From: Clostridiales bacterium CCNA10
GTDB taxonomy: Bacteria > Bacillota > Clostridia > Oscillospirales > Oscillospiraceae
Reading direction: 5' to 3'
Assembly: GCA_003573975.1 (NCBI GenBank)
Contig: AP018533.1
Location: 3,100,319-3,164,318, forward strand
Length of the DNA stretch: 64,000 bases
In this document: piece by piece, positions 24,979-33,363 of the stretch
Layout: each line of letters opens with the position of its first letter
Numbering within the stretch: the stretch's first letter is position 1
The notes under the pieces: model-generated
Databases searched by the model: none
Told to the model about the DNA's origin: nothing
Seen by the model: only the letters and a program-made list of their open reading frames with translations
Position numbers and translations under genes: made by a program

Positions 24979-25353
24979 TCACTTGCGTTCGAATACAAAA
25001 CTGATACGGTCTTGGTATTCAGGCAACTGCTCCAGATAGGCATTAAGGCGCCGTTCTACCTCAGCACGCTCCAAAGCTGATGCTTCTACCGGGCTTAGGT
25101 CGTGTCCACCTTCCTCCATGATATCCACTGCCATTTCATACAGCAGTTTATCCAGAAGCTCTTCGGGGCTATCAATTGCAAGGCAGTCCATGTCGCCGAC
25201 AGTACCGCGGCAACTATCGATGCTGATGTAGATATACCCGACCTTACCAGACCATACAATATCGAAGTATGGAGTTGTTTTGATGTACTCGGAGAATACG
25301 CTCATGACTCGTTCAATGGCCTCTTTCACGCTGGTGTCATATTCCTTTTTCAT
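24979..25353 (-). CDS. Hypothetical protein, 124 aa
   Basis: A small acidic protein starting MKKEYDTSVKEAIERVMS, with an AAGGAGGG ribosome site; the longer upstream frame is rejected. YFDIVWSGKVGYIYISID suggests a beta-rich core, and the C-terminus is helical. No family is recognised. It lies between two CoiA-like genes and is probably part of the same message. Confidence 0.6.
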   Translation of the reverse strand: MKKEYDTSVKEAIERVMSVFSEYIKTTPYFDIVWSGKVGYIYISIDSCRGTVGDMDCLAIDSPEELLDKLLYEMAVDIMEEGGHDLSPVEASALERAEVERRLNAYLEQLPEYQDRISFVFERK

Positions 25354-25366
25354 GTCGGAGCCCTCC

Positions 25367-26320
25367 TTAAAATCGAATGGATGGGAGATGCACCTCTCCA
25401 TACTTATCTGCTTCATGGATAATGCGAGGATAAGCACAGTAGAAGAACAAACCTCCTTGCCTATAATCCGTTCCTGTCCGGAACTCGTTGATTAAATTGT
25501 TCTGACATTCCCGGCATTGGTTGTTATGCCAATCGTGCGTTTTCGGGCATATGTACCAGTCCCGTGGATTACCCTTGATTCGGCTGCACTTCGGCGCATA
25601 GGGTTGGTTATCACGGAGGAAGGCATCAAACCGCTTCCGCTTGCTCAACAGAATGTTTTGTAGGCCGTCTTCAGTAAAAAGATCTGGCGCAAAACCATCA
25701 TCAATGAAGAATCGGCGATAGTCGGCATACCCGTCATCGTCTACGATCGCCCACTCCACCTTCACGAGCCATTCGCAACCGTCGTCATCATGGTCTTCGG
25801 TGAGCTGCAGAACGATTGCTATATCTGTGGATCGCTGAGGAACAACTGAAGCGAGCGCGCGATTCGGCCACTTCCACACAAACTTGTTCTCATCATCCAG
25901 GCTGCTGGAGATATACTCATTCCCAAAGGCGTAGGTCTCATCGAACACCCAAATCACCTTATAGCCGGCCCTCATGTAGAACTTATTGCGCCGTTCAAAT
26001 TCACCGGCAGAAATCGGACTGTGCTGAAACTCAATGACATAGCCGCCCATCAAGATGTCTGCACGATGGCATTCGCCCCTGTGTTCCACGACAATCTCAC
26101 GAACATTTTCGGGAAAACGCGATTGCCATCCTCGGTGCCATTCAGACATATCGTATTTCCAGTCATCCATACACGAGGTCACATGAGCGAAGTGCCACGA
26201 ATTGACTTCGCCCTGGCGAGGAATCACCTGGTTGCCGCACACAGGACAGTAATACTCTTGCCCCTTCTCCGCATCAAATGCGTGAACGCGGTGATGATCC
26301 GCTGTCAAAGCATATTCCAA
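25367..26320 (-). CDS. CoiA-like nuclease 2
   Basis: A 317-residue protein more typical of the CoiA family. It has a zinc knuckle YYCPVCGNQVIPRQGE followed by WHFAH near residues 22-45, then a restriction-like core: HRADILMGGYVIEFQHSPIS near residue 85, where RAD and EFQ supply the catalytic Asp, Glu and Gln. C-terminal Cys pairs (CPKTH, CRECQNN) may bind another zinc. The start is TTG with GGAGG 7 bp upstream. Probably a DNA nuclease for defence or recombination; the true substrate is unknown. Confidence 0.75.
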   Translation of the reverse strand: MEYALTADHHRVHAFDAEKGQEYYCPVCGNQVIPRQGEVNSWHFAHVTSCMDDWKYDMSEWHRGWQSRFPENVREIVVEHRGECHRADILMGGYVIEFQHSPISAGEFERRNKFYMRAGYKVIWVFDETYAFGNEYISSSLDDENKFVWKWPNRALASVVPQRSTDIAIVLQLTEDHDDDGCEWLVKVEWAIVDDDGYADYRRFFIDDGFAPDLFTEDGLQNILLSKRKRFDAFLRDNQPYAPKCSRIKGNPRDWYICPKTHDWHNNQCRECQNNLINEFRTGTDYRQGGLFFYCAYPRIIHEADKYGEVHLPSIRF

Positions 26321-26344
26321 AGTGATCCCTCCTCACAGAATAAT

Positions 26345-27322
26345 CTAATCGCTGTCTTCTTGGCTGCTCGCGTCTCTCTGGAAGCCATACTCAAAAAAGC
26401 ACATGTCTAGGATTTTGGCTGCCGGATACTCAATTCGGCTGCCGCAATGTTTCCGGAGCTTTTCAAACTCATCCTCATGGTCAAGATACAGGTTGCCAAG
26501 GGTTCGGATGGATTTCGCACTGAATACTTGGGGTGCTGCACCGGTATCAGCAAGAGCCTTTTTGAAATACCGATCATAGGCGGGTACGCAGCCCACAGTA
26601 CCCAGCAAGATCTTGGTAAGCAAGGTATCCGTTGGGATGCCGGCACCGGACGCCACATAAGCTTCTGTAATGCTCTCGCTAAGTTTCATGATGCGGTCAG
26701 CATAATACTCCTGCGAGAGTTTCTCGGGAGAAAGGTCCCAGAGATCATCCCACTCCGGCTGATAAATCAAACGGACAACATCCGCATGGATCTTGTAATC
26801 CTTCTGCATGAGGAAAGAGTTTCGAAGCATACCCCAACTGGCCAAATACCAAGCCAAGTGCAGGCAGAGATAGTCGATCGTGGCGTCAATCTGCGGGCGC
26901 CTATTCAGCCGAAACGCTTCATGGCAGTACTCCCAAGAGAGATACCGGTGATGTGGATCATCCTTCATACTGTCATAGCACTCGTATCCGGCTTGAATGG
27001 CTTCAGCAAGTTTTTTCTGATCCACAACACGATAGGGCGGCTTACTATGGTGCGTGTGGCCCTGTACTTCGCCTTTCCTGAATACGACCCATTGTTCCTC
27101 TAAACTAATGGAATCCACGACATATCCCGCACTGATCCAGCTGGAGCAAAAGGATGCAGGGTTTGAGAGATTTGCCCAGGATGGTCTGTTCTTATATGCG
27201 TGGTTAGGGATTGGGATGATCTGGTTCAACTCATCGAAAGTAAGCTTAACAGAGTCTCCTCCGTGTTCCTTCAACCAATTTCCAAGTGGAGCATATTTCT
27301 CTCCAATAGCCATATCCGTCAC
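26345..27322 (-). CDS. Protein with N-terminal DUF7662-like domain, 325 aa
   Basis: The first 75 residues (KYAPLGNWLKEHGGDSVKLT, then LSNPASFCSSWISAGYVVD) resemble the small domain often found in toxins and ParE-like neighbours now called DUF7662. The remaining 220 residues are helical with LHLAWYLASWGMLRNSFLMQ near residue 150, and I do not recognise them. The GTG at 27322 overlaps the stop of the upstream exonuclease gene; an ATG three codons later is also possible. Confidence 0.6.
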   Translation of the reverse strand: MTDMAIGEKYAPLGNWLKEHGGDSVKLTFDELNQIIPIPNHAYKNRPSWANLSNPASFCSSWISAGYVVDSISLEEQWVVFRKGEVQGHTHHSKPPYRVVDQKKLAEAIQAGYECYDSMKDDPHHRYLSWEYCHEAFRLNRRPQIDATIDYLCLHLAWYLASWGMLRNSFLMQKDYKIHADVVRLIYQPEWDDLWDLSPEKLSQEYYADRIMKLSESITEAYVASGAGIPTDTLLTKILLGTVGCVPAYDRYFKKALADTGAAPQVFSAKSIRTLGNLYLDHEDEFEKLRKHCGSRIEYPAAKILDMCFFEYGFQRDASSQEDSD

Positions 27323-28278
27323 CCATTCAGTTCATGAGGCTTGAACACTCTTTTGTCCAGCGCGAAGATGCGACTGCTCACCTCTCCCACCTGGAGACCG
27401 GCCAAGGTCTCGCGGTAGATTTCCATCCGGCTGTCAAGCATATCGATCTGGGAGAGCAGCTCGCTCTCCGCACAGATGGGCTTCACTGCAGCGCCGAATT
27501 CTGGCTCTCCGTGATGGGAAAGAATCATGTGCTGCAGCAAAACGGACTTGTCTTCAGGGATCCCCAGTTCCGAAGCTACGGAAGCAACTTCCTGTGCACC
27601 CATTACGAGATGGCCAAGGAGCTGTCCTTTCACCGAATACTCCGTGACGAGGCCGAGCTGAGAAAAGGTAAACTCCTTCTCTTTGGCAAAGTCATGCAGG
27701 AACGTGCCTGCAAGCAGCAGGCTGCGATCGATGATATCCCCGTAAAGGCCGGCCAGGAAATCAGCCGTTTTCATCATGGTCGCAGTGTGCATCAGAAGTC
27801 CAGAGATAAAGCCGTGGTGGACGCTTTTAGCGGCCGGGATCGTTTTTAGGGACTCCTTATGGCGGGCCATCATCGTGCTGCAGATCTTCCTGTAATCAGC
27901 ATCCGTAATCGAACTGATCAGTCTCTCCACTTCTGCCATCGTAGTGTCCACATCAATGGGAGCCACCGGGACCAAGGCGGACAGGTCGTAAGTATCATTG
28001 TCGTCAGCCAAACGGATCCGATCGACAGTAATCTGCGGGGTGCCTCTGAACTCGGAGACAGTGCCACGGATCTTCACAACATTGCCTTCATCTGCAGAGG
28101 AGATGGGGCCAGAATAGTCCCATACTTTTATTTCGATGGAGTCGGATCGATCCGACAGAGAGGCACTCAAAAACGGCTTGCCGGTTGCGGTTGTCTTGGG
28201 ATATGCAGCTTTCAAAACATAGAAGCCCTCCACCTCATCTGAAAGGGACATCTCTGCGATCAATTTGTTATACTCCAT
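27319..28278 (-). CDS. YhaM-like 3'-5' exoribonuclease (OB fold plus HD domain)
   Basis: A 319-residue protein of the YhaM/Cbf1 family. The N-terminal OB-fold region spans about residues 10-100 (SIEIKVWDYSG, NVVKIRGTVSEF). The HD-domain metal ligands are visible in GLLMHTATMM near residue 160, FLHDFAKEKEF near 195, and LSHHGEPEFGA near 255. YhaM degrades RNA or single-stranded DNA from the 3' end. It overlaps the following gene by 4 bp. In a region otherwise rich in nucleases and RNA-repair genes it may be an element-borne RNA-processing enzyme. Confidence 0.88.
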   Translation of the reverse strand: MEYNKLIAEMSLSDEVEGFYVLKAAYPKTTATGKPFLSASLSDRSDSIEIKVWDYSGPISSADEGNVVKIRGTVSEFRGTPQITVDRIRLADDNDTYDLSALVPVAPIDVDTTMAEVERLISSITDADYRKICSTMMARHKESLKTIPAAKSVHHGFISGLLMHTATMMKTADFLAGLYGDIIDRSLLLAGTFLHDFAKEKEFTFSQLGLVTEYSVKGQLLGHLVMGAQEVASVASELGIPEDKSVLLQHMILSHHGEPEFGAAVKPICAESELLSQIDMLDSRMEIYRETLAGLQVGEVSSRIFALDKRVFKPHELNG

Positions 28279-28305
28279 CTTTATTCCTCCGTAGTCTGTC
28301 TTCGT

Positions 28306-29442
28306 TTACTCGCCTTTGACACGAACCCCAAAACCATTGACTTCAATATCCTCGTCTGCGGGAATGAGCAGGTACTTCCGGCCATCAATGATCCTTGCCT
28401 CAACCAAGTAGCTATGCTCCGGATCGACCGAAATTGTCGCATCGGCGGTCTTAACTTCAAAGCGGCTGCTATCAATCAGATTGGCCGGGTTCAGCGATGC
28501 TCCATCGCCGAACTGAGTGGTACAACTATCACAGAACGCAAGGATTTTTTCCTCTTCCACACCGTTATCGCGCAGGATTTCTGCCGCATCACTGACGGAG
28601 AGTTCCAGCGGTTCAGGGTCATGGCTCTCTTTATGCTGTTCAATCTGGTCACGGAGTCTGTCGTGGATAGACTGGACCAGTTCCATATTGCAGGCATCAC
28701 CCAAAGCATCGCTGAGTGCATTCTGGAATGCTTCCTTTTGCTCAGCGGCAGACATGGGGGCTGTGGTATGAAATACGCTGTCGATGACTTCCTGGTGAAT
28801 CTCATCTGCCTTTCTGGAATAGAACAAGGCATTGTAGATATTAGCCGCACGATCGTCAAAGGTGGGGAACATGAATCCAAGTTCCGGTGCGGCAACGATC
28901 TGGCCGACACAACTGTGGAACTCGTTGTCTCCGGGGAAGAATCCCAACTCAGCTTTGCGCTCCTTCACAGGACAGACACAGCAAACGACATAGGAGAATA
29001 CGGCATCGGATGCATCCGCGTCCATCTCGTCGTTTTTGTTCTTACGGGGGACATCGTATGAGTCATGTGCCAGGAGGATGAGGTAGTTGCTATCCCCAAG
29101 GTCAAGAGAGTTGATGATTTTCTGATAGAACTCCTCACGGATGTCACCGTCTTTCAGTTGCGAATCGCGCAGCGCCATGAGGAGGCGATGCTCATCACTG
29201 TCAGCTACCTGCTCCGTGGAGAAGATAATATCGATCAGGTTCTTCCCAAGTTTGCCGGAAAGAGCCTTCTTCAGCAGATTCAGGTACTTCTCTGCTTCGT
29301 CCTGCGGGAGAATCCCCATGGATTCATCAATGTATGAAACGATTTCACGGCTGCTATTGACAAAACAGCCATAGATACGGCTGATAGCATTCCGATCCAT
29401 ACGAAAACGGCGGCGCAGTTCGCTTACTTCTTTCAAATTCAA
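28306..29442 (-). CDS. DUF4317 family protein
   Basis: A 378-residue protein starting with the recognisable DUF4317 pattern NLKEVSELRRRFRMDRNAISRIYGCFVNSSREI. It is usually about 380 aa and common in Clostridia; its function is unknown. A cysteine pair (VVCCVC near residue 155) and an acidic C-terminus are noted. The start is TTG at 29442 with GAGG 9 bp upstream. It lies 27 bp before the YhaM-like gene in the same direction. Confidence 0.85.
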   Translation of the reverse strand: MNLKEVSELRRRFRMDRNAISRIYGCFVNSSREIVSYIDESMGILPQDEAEKYLNLLKKALSGKLGKNLIDIIFSTEQVADSDEHRLLMALRDSQLKDGDIREEFYQKIINSLDLGDSNYLILLAHDSYDVPRKNKNDEMDADASDAVFSYVVCCVCPVKERKAELGFFPGDNEFHSCVGQIVAAPELGFMFPTFDDRAANIYNALFYSRKADEIHQEVIDSVFHTTAPMSAAEQKEAFQNALSDALGDACNMELVQSIHDRLRDQIEQHKESHDPEPLELSVSDAAEILRDNGVEEEKILAFCDSCTTQFGDGASLNPANLIDSSRFEVKTADATISVDPEHSYLVEARIIDGRKYLLIPADEDIEVNGFGVRVKGE

Positions 29443-29542
29443 TTTAGGTTACCTCACTTATCAAATTGGTCTGGCTGCTTGAAGCAGCAACCTCATCATA
29501 TCACAGTCTGCCGATTCTGTCACATTCCGAGAACTCGTTGAA

Positions 29543-29785
29543 TTATTCCTGCCAATCATCCTCATAGCCAGTTTCTTGAGCAATCATTACGCAGTATCGG
29601 AGAAAACGAAGCAGTGTTTCTGCTCAGAACAAGGACACTGACAGGCCATTCTCTCTGGCTTGCTGACTCACGGTTTTGTATTGATTGTTGATTACATCCA
29701 AACAGCGTGTTCTGATGTAATCAATCGAATAGTCCCTCAAGTGTTCCACAATCGTTTCACCACACTTAACAAGAAATAAGATTTC
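29543..29785 (-). pseudogene. Small broken gene with in-frame TGA
   Basis: The minus strand reads convincingly as protein: GETIVEHLRDYSIDYIRTRC ... ARENGLSVSLF, then TGA (29626-29624), then AETLLRFLRYCVMIAQETGY to a TAA at 29545-29543, all in one frame. The likeliest meaning is a nonsense mutation (TGT or TGC to TGA would restore Cys). A GTG at 29749 is the only reasonable start. An 11-bp inverted repeat (29688-29698 and 29714-29724) lies inside. The rest of the gap 29443-29801 shows nothing else. Confidence 0.45.
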
Positions 29786-29801
29786 CTACTTGGCCGACCA
29801 G

Positions 29802-30944
29802 TCAAGGCTTGCAACGGCCACAGGGAGAATACCCATTTGAAATGGCCTCATCGCGGGTGCCGAAGAACTCCTGCTTGTTCTTTTCCTTCATATCGTTCAC
29901 GCTGGAACAGGTGGGATAGTGGAACTTCTTCGTGTTGGTATTAAGGATATAATCTGCCTGCGACGCCTCACTTCCGGTCACTGGCTCCTGCTTTTCAGGC
30001 TCTGGGGAAGGTGTGGGAGTTACCGTAGCCGTCTTCTGCTCCTCGTGCTGAGCACCATCTGACAGCTTGCTCTCGCCTGTGGCATAGTCAATCTCAATGC
30101 CCGGCTGGACATTGTAGGCAAAGACGCAGTAGGAAACCCCGGCACCCTTGTCTTCCACAGAATAGCCTTCCATCAAAACACCGTTAGCCAGCAGGTTATT
30201 CCCTTCAAAGATTGGGGTCACGCGATATAGGACATGGTTATTAGTCTCCTGGATGTAGTCGGCAACCATGTTCTCAAAGGGCAACATTCCCTCAATATTC
30301 AGATACCGTGTGCCCGTGATGAGGTTCTTCGTATTGGCGTTTTCACCAGTCAGCTGATAGCCAATGAGATGGCAGCGGTTATATAAGTACTTGCCATCAA
30401 CCAAATCATCATAGCGGACGGTGTGCCAGCCGGTCGGCTTTACCATGCCGATGGATCCGCGCTCCTCGGTAGGCATCAAATCCTTCCCAATACATGCGTA
30501 AGTCACTCCGCAGCGACCGAGACTATCCAAATCACTGTAGGTCTCAAAGGATTGGGTTGTCAGCTCTGCAGCGGAGAAATAAGGAACATTCCCATTGACC
30601 GAGGTATATGCCTTACCGCTATACGCAGGCACATCGCTCGTAGAGAACCGAGAGGCTGTCGTGATCTCTGCAGGAGCACTCGATTCAGCTTGCTGATCCG
30701 GCGGTGTGGCCGGTTCTACCACTTGACTTGGCTCCGCTTCTCCCTCGCTTGAATCATCGTCAGAGGTTCCAGCGGGATCCGTCTCTGAGGGCTCCACCGG
30801 CGTGCTATCCTGCGAGTCAGAGATCTCGGTCTGCAAGGACGAGCTCGGACTATGATCGGACGGTGCCGTGTTACTGCCGCAGGCAGAAAGCATAGAAAAA
30901 CAGAGTGCAAAGATCAAAAAGCAGGAGAGGATGCGCAATTTCAT
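29802..30944 (-). CDS. Secreted DNA/RNA non-specific endonuclease lipoprotein
   Basis: A 380-residue exported protein. It starts with a lipoprotein signal peptide ending in LSAC (Cys near residue 22), then a Ser/Pro/Glu-rich linker to about residue 100. The nuclease domain (about 105-270) shows the beta-beta-alpha-metal core NRCHLIGYQLTGENANTKNL near residue 185, where family members usually have DRGH and Asn. The C-terminal 45 residues (NTNTKKFHYPTCSSV... CGRCKP) form an Ada-like Cys-rich unit often attached to these nucleases. It overlaps the upstream gene by 4 bp. Confidence 0.88.
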   Translation of the reverse strand: MKLRILSCFLIFALCFSMLSACGSNTAPSDHSPSSSLQTEISDSQDSTPVEPSETDPAGTSDDDSSEGEAEPSQVVEPATPPDQQAESSAPAEITTASRFSTSDVPAYSGKAYTSVNGNVPYFSAAELTTQSFETYSDLDSLGRCGVTYACIGKDLMPTEERGSIGMVKPTGWHTVRYDDLVDGKYLYNRCHLIGYQLTGENANTKNLITGTRYLNIEGMLPFENMVADYIQETNNHVLYRVTPIFEGNNLLANGVLMEGYSVEDKGAGVSYCVFAYNVQPGIEIDYATGESKLSDGAQHEEQKTATVTPTPSPEPEKQEPVTGSEASQADYILNTNTKKFHYPTCSSVNDMKEKNKQEFFGTRDEAISNGYSPCGRCKP

Positions 30945-31354
30945 CTCAGATAAACCTCAATGGTAATTCGCTCGTGAGAGTGCCCGGTAAACTCAACCGA
31001 CTCACATATTTTCCAGTTGCCTCCGGAGAGGTCTATATCAAAGTGCTGATCAGCGGGGTAGGTTCTGTGCCATCTGAAAATGATGATCTTCTCAATCCAC
31101 CGTTCAAATGGTGCCAGAGCGGCATCTTCAACAAAACAGTAATCGCCATCAACCGCTTCCTGCAGGAAAGCGTCATCCACATTCAGGTGCTGAATGGATT
31201 CCGCATCAAATTGTTGGGCTGAGTAGTGGTTCATCCAGAGCCTAGCATCACCGACCAGCGCGGCAATATGCGCCCGCAGCATTCTGTCTTGGCTCTGACG
31301 TCGATGGTTGAACATCATGCCTCCATTATCATCTAAGCAGGCAATCACGATCAT
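30941..31354 (-). CDS. Hypothetical protein, 137 aa
   Basis: A soluble alpha/beta protein starting MIVIACLDDNGGMMFNHRRQ with an AAGGAAGG ribosome site. It contains an acidic centre (VDGDYCFVEDAALAPFE) and a beta-rich end. I recognise it only as a type common next to the nuclease lipoprotein in Clostridia; no function can be given. Stop-start overlap with that lipoprotein gene indicates cotranscription. Confidence 0.6.
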   Translation of the reverse strand: MIVIACLDDNGGMMFNHRRQSQDRMLRAHIAALVGDARLWMNHYSAQQFDAESIQHLNVDDAFLQEAVDGDYCFVEDAALAPFERWIEKIIIFRWHRTYPADQHFDIDLSGGNWKICESVEFTGHSHERITIEVYLR

Positions 31355-31370
31355 AGCGAAATCCCTTCCT

Positions 31371-31598
31371 TCAGTCTTCCACCTCGGTTGCGGTGAACTG
31401 CGTCATGTCACAGAACCCTTTCTCGGCCAACTCCTTGATCATGGAATCGGCATTGGCCCGCACGATTCTTGACACCTCATAATTGGTTCCACTTGCAGCG
31501 TACAGCAGCAACAACTGATCCTCCGGATCATAAACGGCCTCTTCCACTTCCAGCGCGATCAGAGCCTGATCCTCGGCATCTCTCAACAGTGCTCTCAT
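31371..31598 (-). CDS. Hypothetical acidic protein, 75 aa
   Basis: A 75-residue acidic protein with a perfect GGAGG 6 bp before its ATG. It is rich in Ala, Glu and Asp; no family is recognised. It lies 16 bp before the 137-aa gene. Confidence 0.5.
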   Translation of the reverse strand: MRALLRDAEDQALIALEVEEAVYDPEDQLLLLYAASGTNYEVSRIVRANADSMIKELAEKGFCDMTQFTATEVED

Positions 31599-31610
31599 AG
31601 GTTACCTCCG

Positions 31611-31934
31611 TCAGTCATCCAGCAATTCTTCGATTTCCTCGATCTTTTCATCGAGATCTTCACATCGCTCCTCCCACTCATCGTAGGCATCGCTGCAAGG
31701 ATCGTCCGGCTCCTCATCTTCCAGATCTTCGCGTTGCTCTTGGAGTTCCTCCAGAAGGCTCTCAAGCTCATCGCGATCCATGCTCTCGTAGTCCTCATCG
31801 CCACCGGTGGAGGCCTTGATTGTTATCTTCACCTCGGCTTCAGTCTCAGATAAGGCGGCCAGAATAGCGCCAAGACCAAATGCTTGCTCGCTGCTGCTCA
31901 CTTCACCATCCCGATTGAAATCGAATATACTCAT
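31611..31934 (-). CDS. Acidic coiled-coil protein with an EF-hand-like loop
   Basis: A 107-residue protein starting at ATG 31934. Residues 5-16 (DFNRDGEVSSSE) match a calcium-binding EF-hand or dockerin-type loop with Asp, Asn, Asp, Gly and Glu in the expected places. From about residue 50 it is an extremely acidic coiled coil (ELESLLEELQEQREDLEDEE). Its function is unknown; such proteins may act as DNA mimics or scaffolds, but nothing here proves it. Confidence 0.6.
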   Translation of the reverse strand: MSIFDFNRDGEVSSSEQAFGLGAILAALSETEAEVKITIKASTGGDEDYESMDRDELESLLEELQEQREDLEDEEPDDPCSDAYDEWEERCEDLDEKIEEIEELLDD

Positions 31935-32071
31935 CTGTCTTGCTCCTCTCTTTGATACGATAATGTGGGAACTATACGCATCATAGCAGGGGCTCTGTCC
32001 AAAAATACGGACAGAGCTCGCCAAAAACAACAAAAGATGTGAGGCCGCCATGCGGAAGCCCCACATCCTAC

Positions 32072-32656
32072 TTAATCTACAAAGGTCAATCCTTCCGCAA
32101 TTCCTAGCACGATAAGCTCCATCTCCGACCGAACTATGGCCTCAGACACTGTAATCCGGTAATCTCGGATAGTGTAGTCAGCTCCAACGGTAGCAGGATA
32201 GATATCAATGGCATCTTCGACATAAAGGTCAGCCAGAACAAAACCATTCTCGGCGTGGTCCTTCAAGAGAACTCGGCAATCCAAGCAAAAGTGAGAAACC
32301 TTCAGTCCCTTCGTCTCTATTGGAAGATCTACGGTACAGGTGTGGGAGCAGGTATCGCGCCGCTCGGTATAGCCGGCGCATGATGCAAAGCTAAAGGTTC
32401 CAGTGGTCTGAATGGGCGCAATCTCATACTCCGAAAAAGGCAAATCAGGATCGTAAATCCGCATTTCATTGCTCTGACCGGTTGTGAGATTGAGGATCAC
32501 CGGCGCCTGATAACGCTCCCGCTTTCCACTCCCACAAAGGGAACACGCCTCTGGCTGGCGATAGGTCAGATAAAGCGCAGTACTAGAGATTACGATTGCA
32601 GTACATAGTAAGCCTACCATCAGATGCCTCCAGTTGCCTCTGATCCACCCTCGCAT
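32072..32656 (-). CDS. Membrane-anchored Cys-rich protein, 194 aa
   Basis: One N-terminal transmembrane helix (residues about 12-30, HLMVGLLCTAIVISSTALYL) precedes an exported domain with a CSLCGSG motif and further cysteines (SCAGYT, CSHTCTV, CLDC), suggesting disulfides or bound metal. AGGAGG precedes the ATG. Divergent from an XRE regulator across a 105-bp region with two operator-like repeats. No family is recognised. Confidence 0.6.
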   Translation of the reverse strand: MRGWIRGNWRHLMVGLLCTAIVISSTALYLTYRQPEACSLCGSGKRERYQAPVILNLTTGQSNEMRIYDPDLPFSEYEIAPIQTTGTFSFASCAGYTERRDTCSHTCTVDLPIETKGLKVSHFCLDCRVLLKDHAENGFVLADLYVEDAIDIYPATVGADYTIRDYRITVSEAIVRSEMELIVLGIAEGLTFVD

Positions 32657-32675
32657 AAGATCCTCCTCATAAGCT

Positions 32676-32747
32676 GACCAATATCACGGTCAACATTTTC
32701 TCTCATTGTACCGTAAAATGATGATGATTGCAACCAATACTGGTCAA
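32676..32747. promoter_or_regulatory. Two operator-like repeats between divergent genes
   Basis: ACCAATATCACGGTCAA (32677-32693) and ACCAATACTGGTCAA (32733-32747) share ACCAATA and GGTCAA halves. The first contains the dyad TGACC/GGTCA. They bracket the start regions of the divergent membrane-protein and XRE genes and are good candidates for binding by the XRE protein. Confidence 0.5.
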
Positions 32748-32761
32748 TGGGGAGAGATCAT

Positions 32762-33004
32762 ATGGAACAGAAAATCCGTCGTGACCGCAACATGGGGTCT
32801 AATCTCAGGCGGCTGCGTGATCAGTATGGCATTTCACAAGAGAAGCTCTGCGCTGAGCTCCAGCGTCGCGGCTGTGATATCGGTCGAACCGCTTATGCCA
32901 AGTACGAATCTGGAGAATTGAACATCAAGGCAAGCGTCATTATTGAGCTGCGCAAATTCTACAACTGCAGCTATGACGAGTTCTTTGCCGGCTTAGACGA
33001 ATAA
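32762..33004 (+). CDS. XRE-family HTH regulator, 80 aa
   Basis: A single-domain Cro/C1-type regulator. Residues about 10-65 form the HTH: NLRRLRDQYGISQEKLCAEL with the recognition helix in CDIGRTAYAKYESGELN. ATG 32762 follows GGGGAGAG. It is the only plus-strand gene in the 24-51 kb stretch, ends at a strong terminator, and lies opposite the divergent minus-strand genes, so it probably controls them through the adjacent repeats. Confidence 0.88.
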   Translation: MEQKIRRDRNMGSNLRRLRDQYGISQEKLCAELQRRGCDIGRTAYAKYESGELNIKASVIIELRKFYNCSYDEFFAGLDE

Positions 33005-33039
33005 ATCGGGGCAGCACGCTTGTGCTACCCCGATTTTCT
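33004..33039 (+). terminator. Rho-independent terminator after the XRE gene
   Basis: AATCGGGG(C)AGCAC and GTGCTACCCCGATT form a stem with a short loop, followed by TTTTCT. The space 33040-33167 also contains a short minus-strand open frame (33043-33159) without a start, not counted as a gene. Confidence 0.85.
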
Positions 33040-33167
33040 ATTCCTTGAGTTCGAAGATGTACTTCAGTGAGAAAGTGCGCCTTAGCAGTACATCGCTGAG
33101 TTTGATGAGGTTGATAGGTGCTTTGAATTCTTTGCTCGTAACAGTAACACAGCTTTACCTGATAACG

Positions 33168-33353
33168 CTATGTCTCTTTAAGTCCAAAACCTCTGTGGCA
33201 GAAGCCTGTCAGATTGGACAAATAATCGGAGATTTCCTCCGTATCTGTCATCCCATCCGGTATCTGGACCTCTTTGGGCAGCGAATCAAGATCCTCCGCC
33301 AAGTCCACATCCCACTCGATGTTGACGGCTTTCAAATAACGATTGGTATCCAT
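33168..33353 (-). CDS. Small conserved protein, 61 aa
   Basis: Starting at ATG 33353 behind GAGG, the protein reads MDTNRYLKAVNIEWDVDLAE ... MTDTEEISDYLSNLTGFCHRGF. I recognise this as a small conserved type common in clostridial mobile DNA, of unknown function. The longer frame upstream overlaps the preceding gene and is rejected. Confidence 0.65.
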   Translation of the reverse strand: MDTNRYLKAVNIEWDVDLAEDLDSLPKEVQIPDGMTDTEEISDYLSNLTGFCHRGFGLKET

Positions 33354-33363
33354 ATTCAGTTCC

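Noticed and set aside
29688-29724. Terminator formed by TTGATTACATC and GATGTAATCAA
   Set aside because: The stem is AT-rich, has no T run and lies inside a protein-like frame.
33043-33159. Short minus-strand protein-like frame after the 61-aa gene
   Set aside because: No start codon or ribosome site within the open stretch and no family; could be a remnant but support is too thin.
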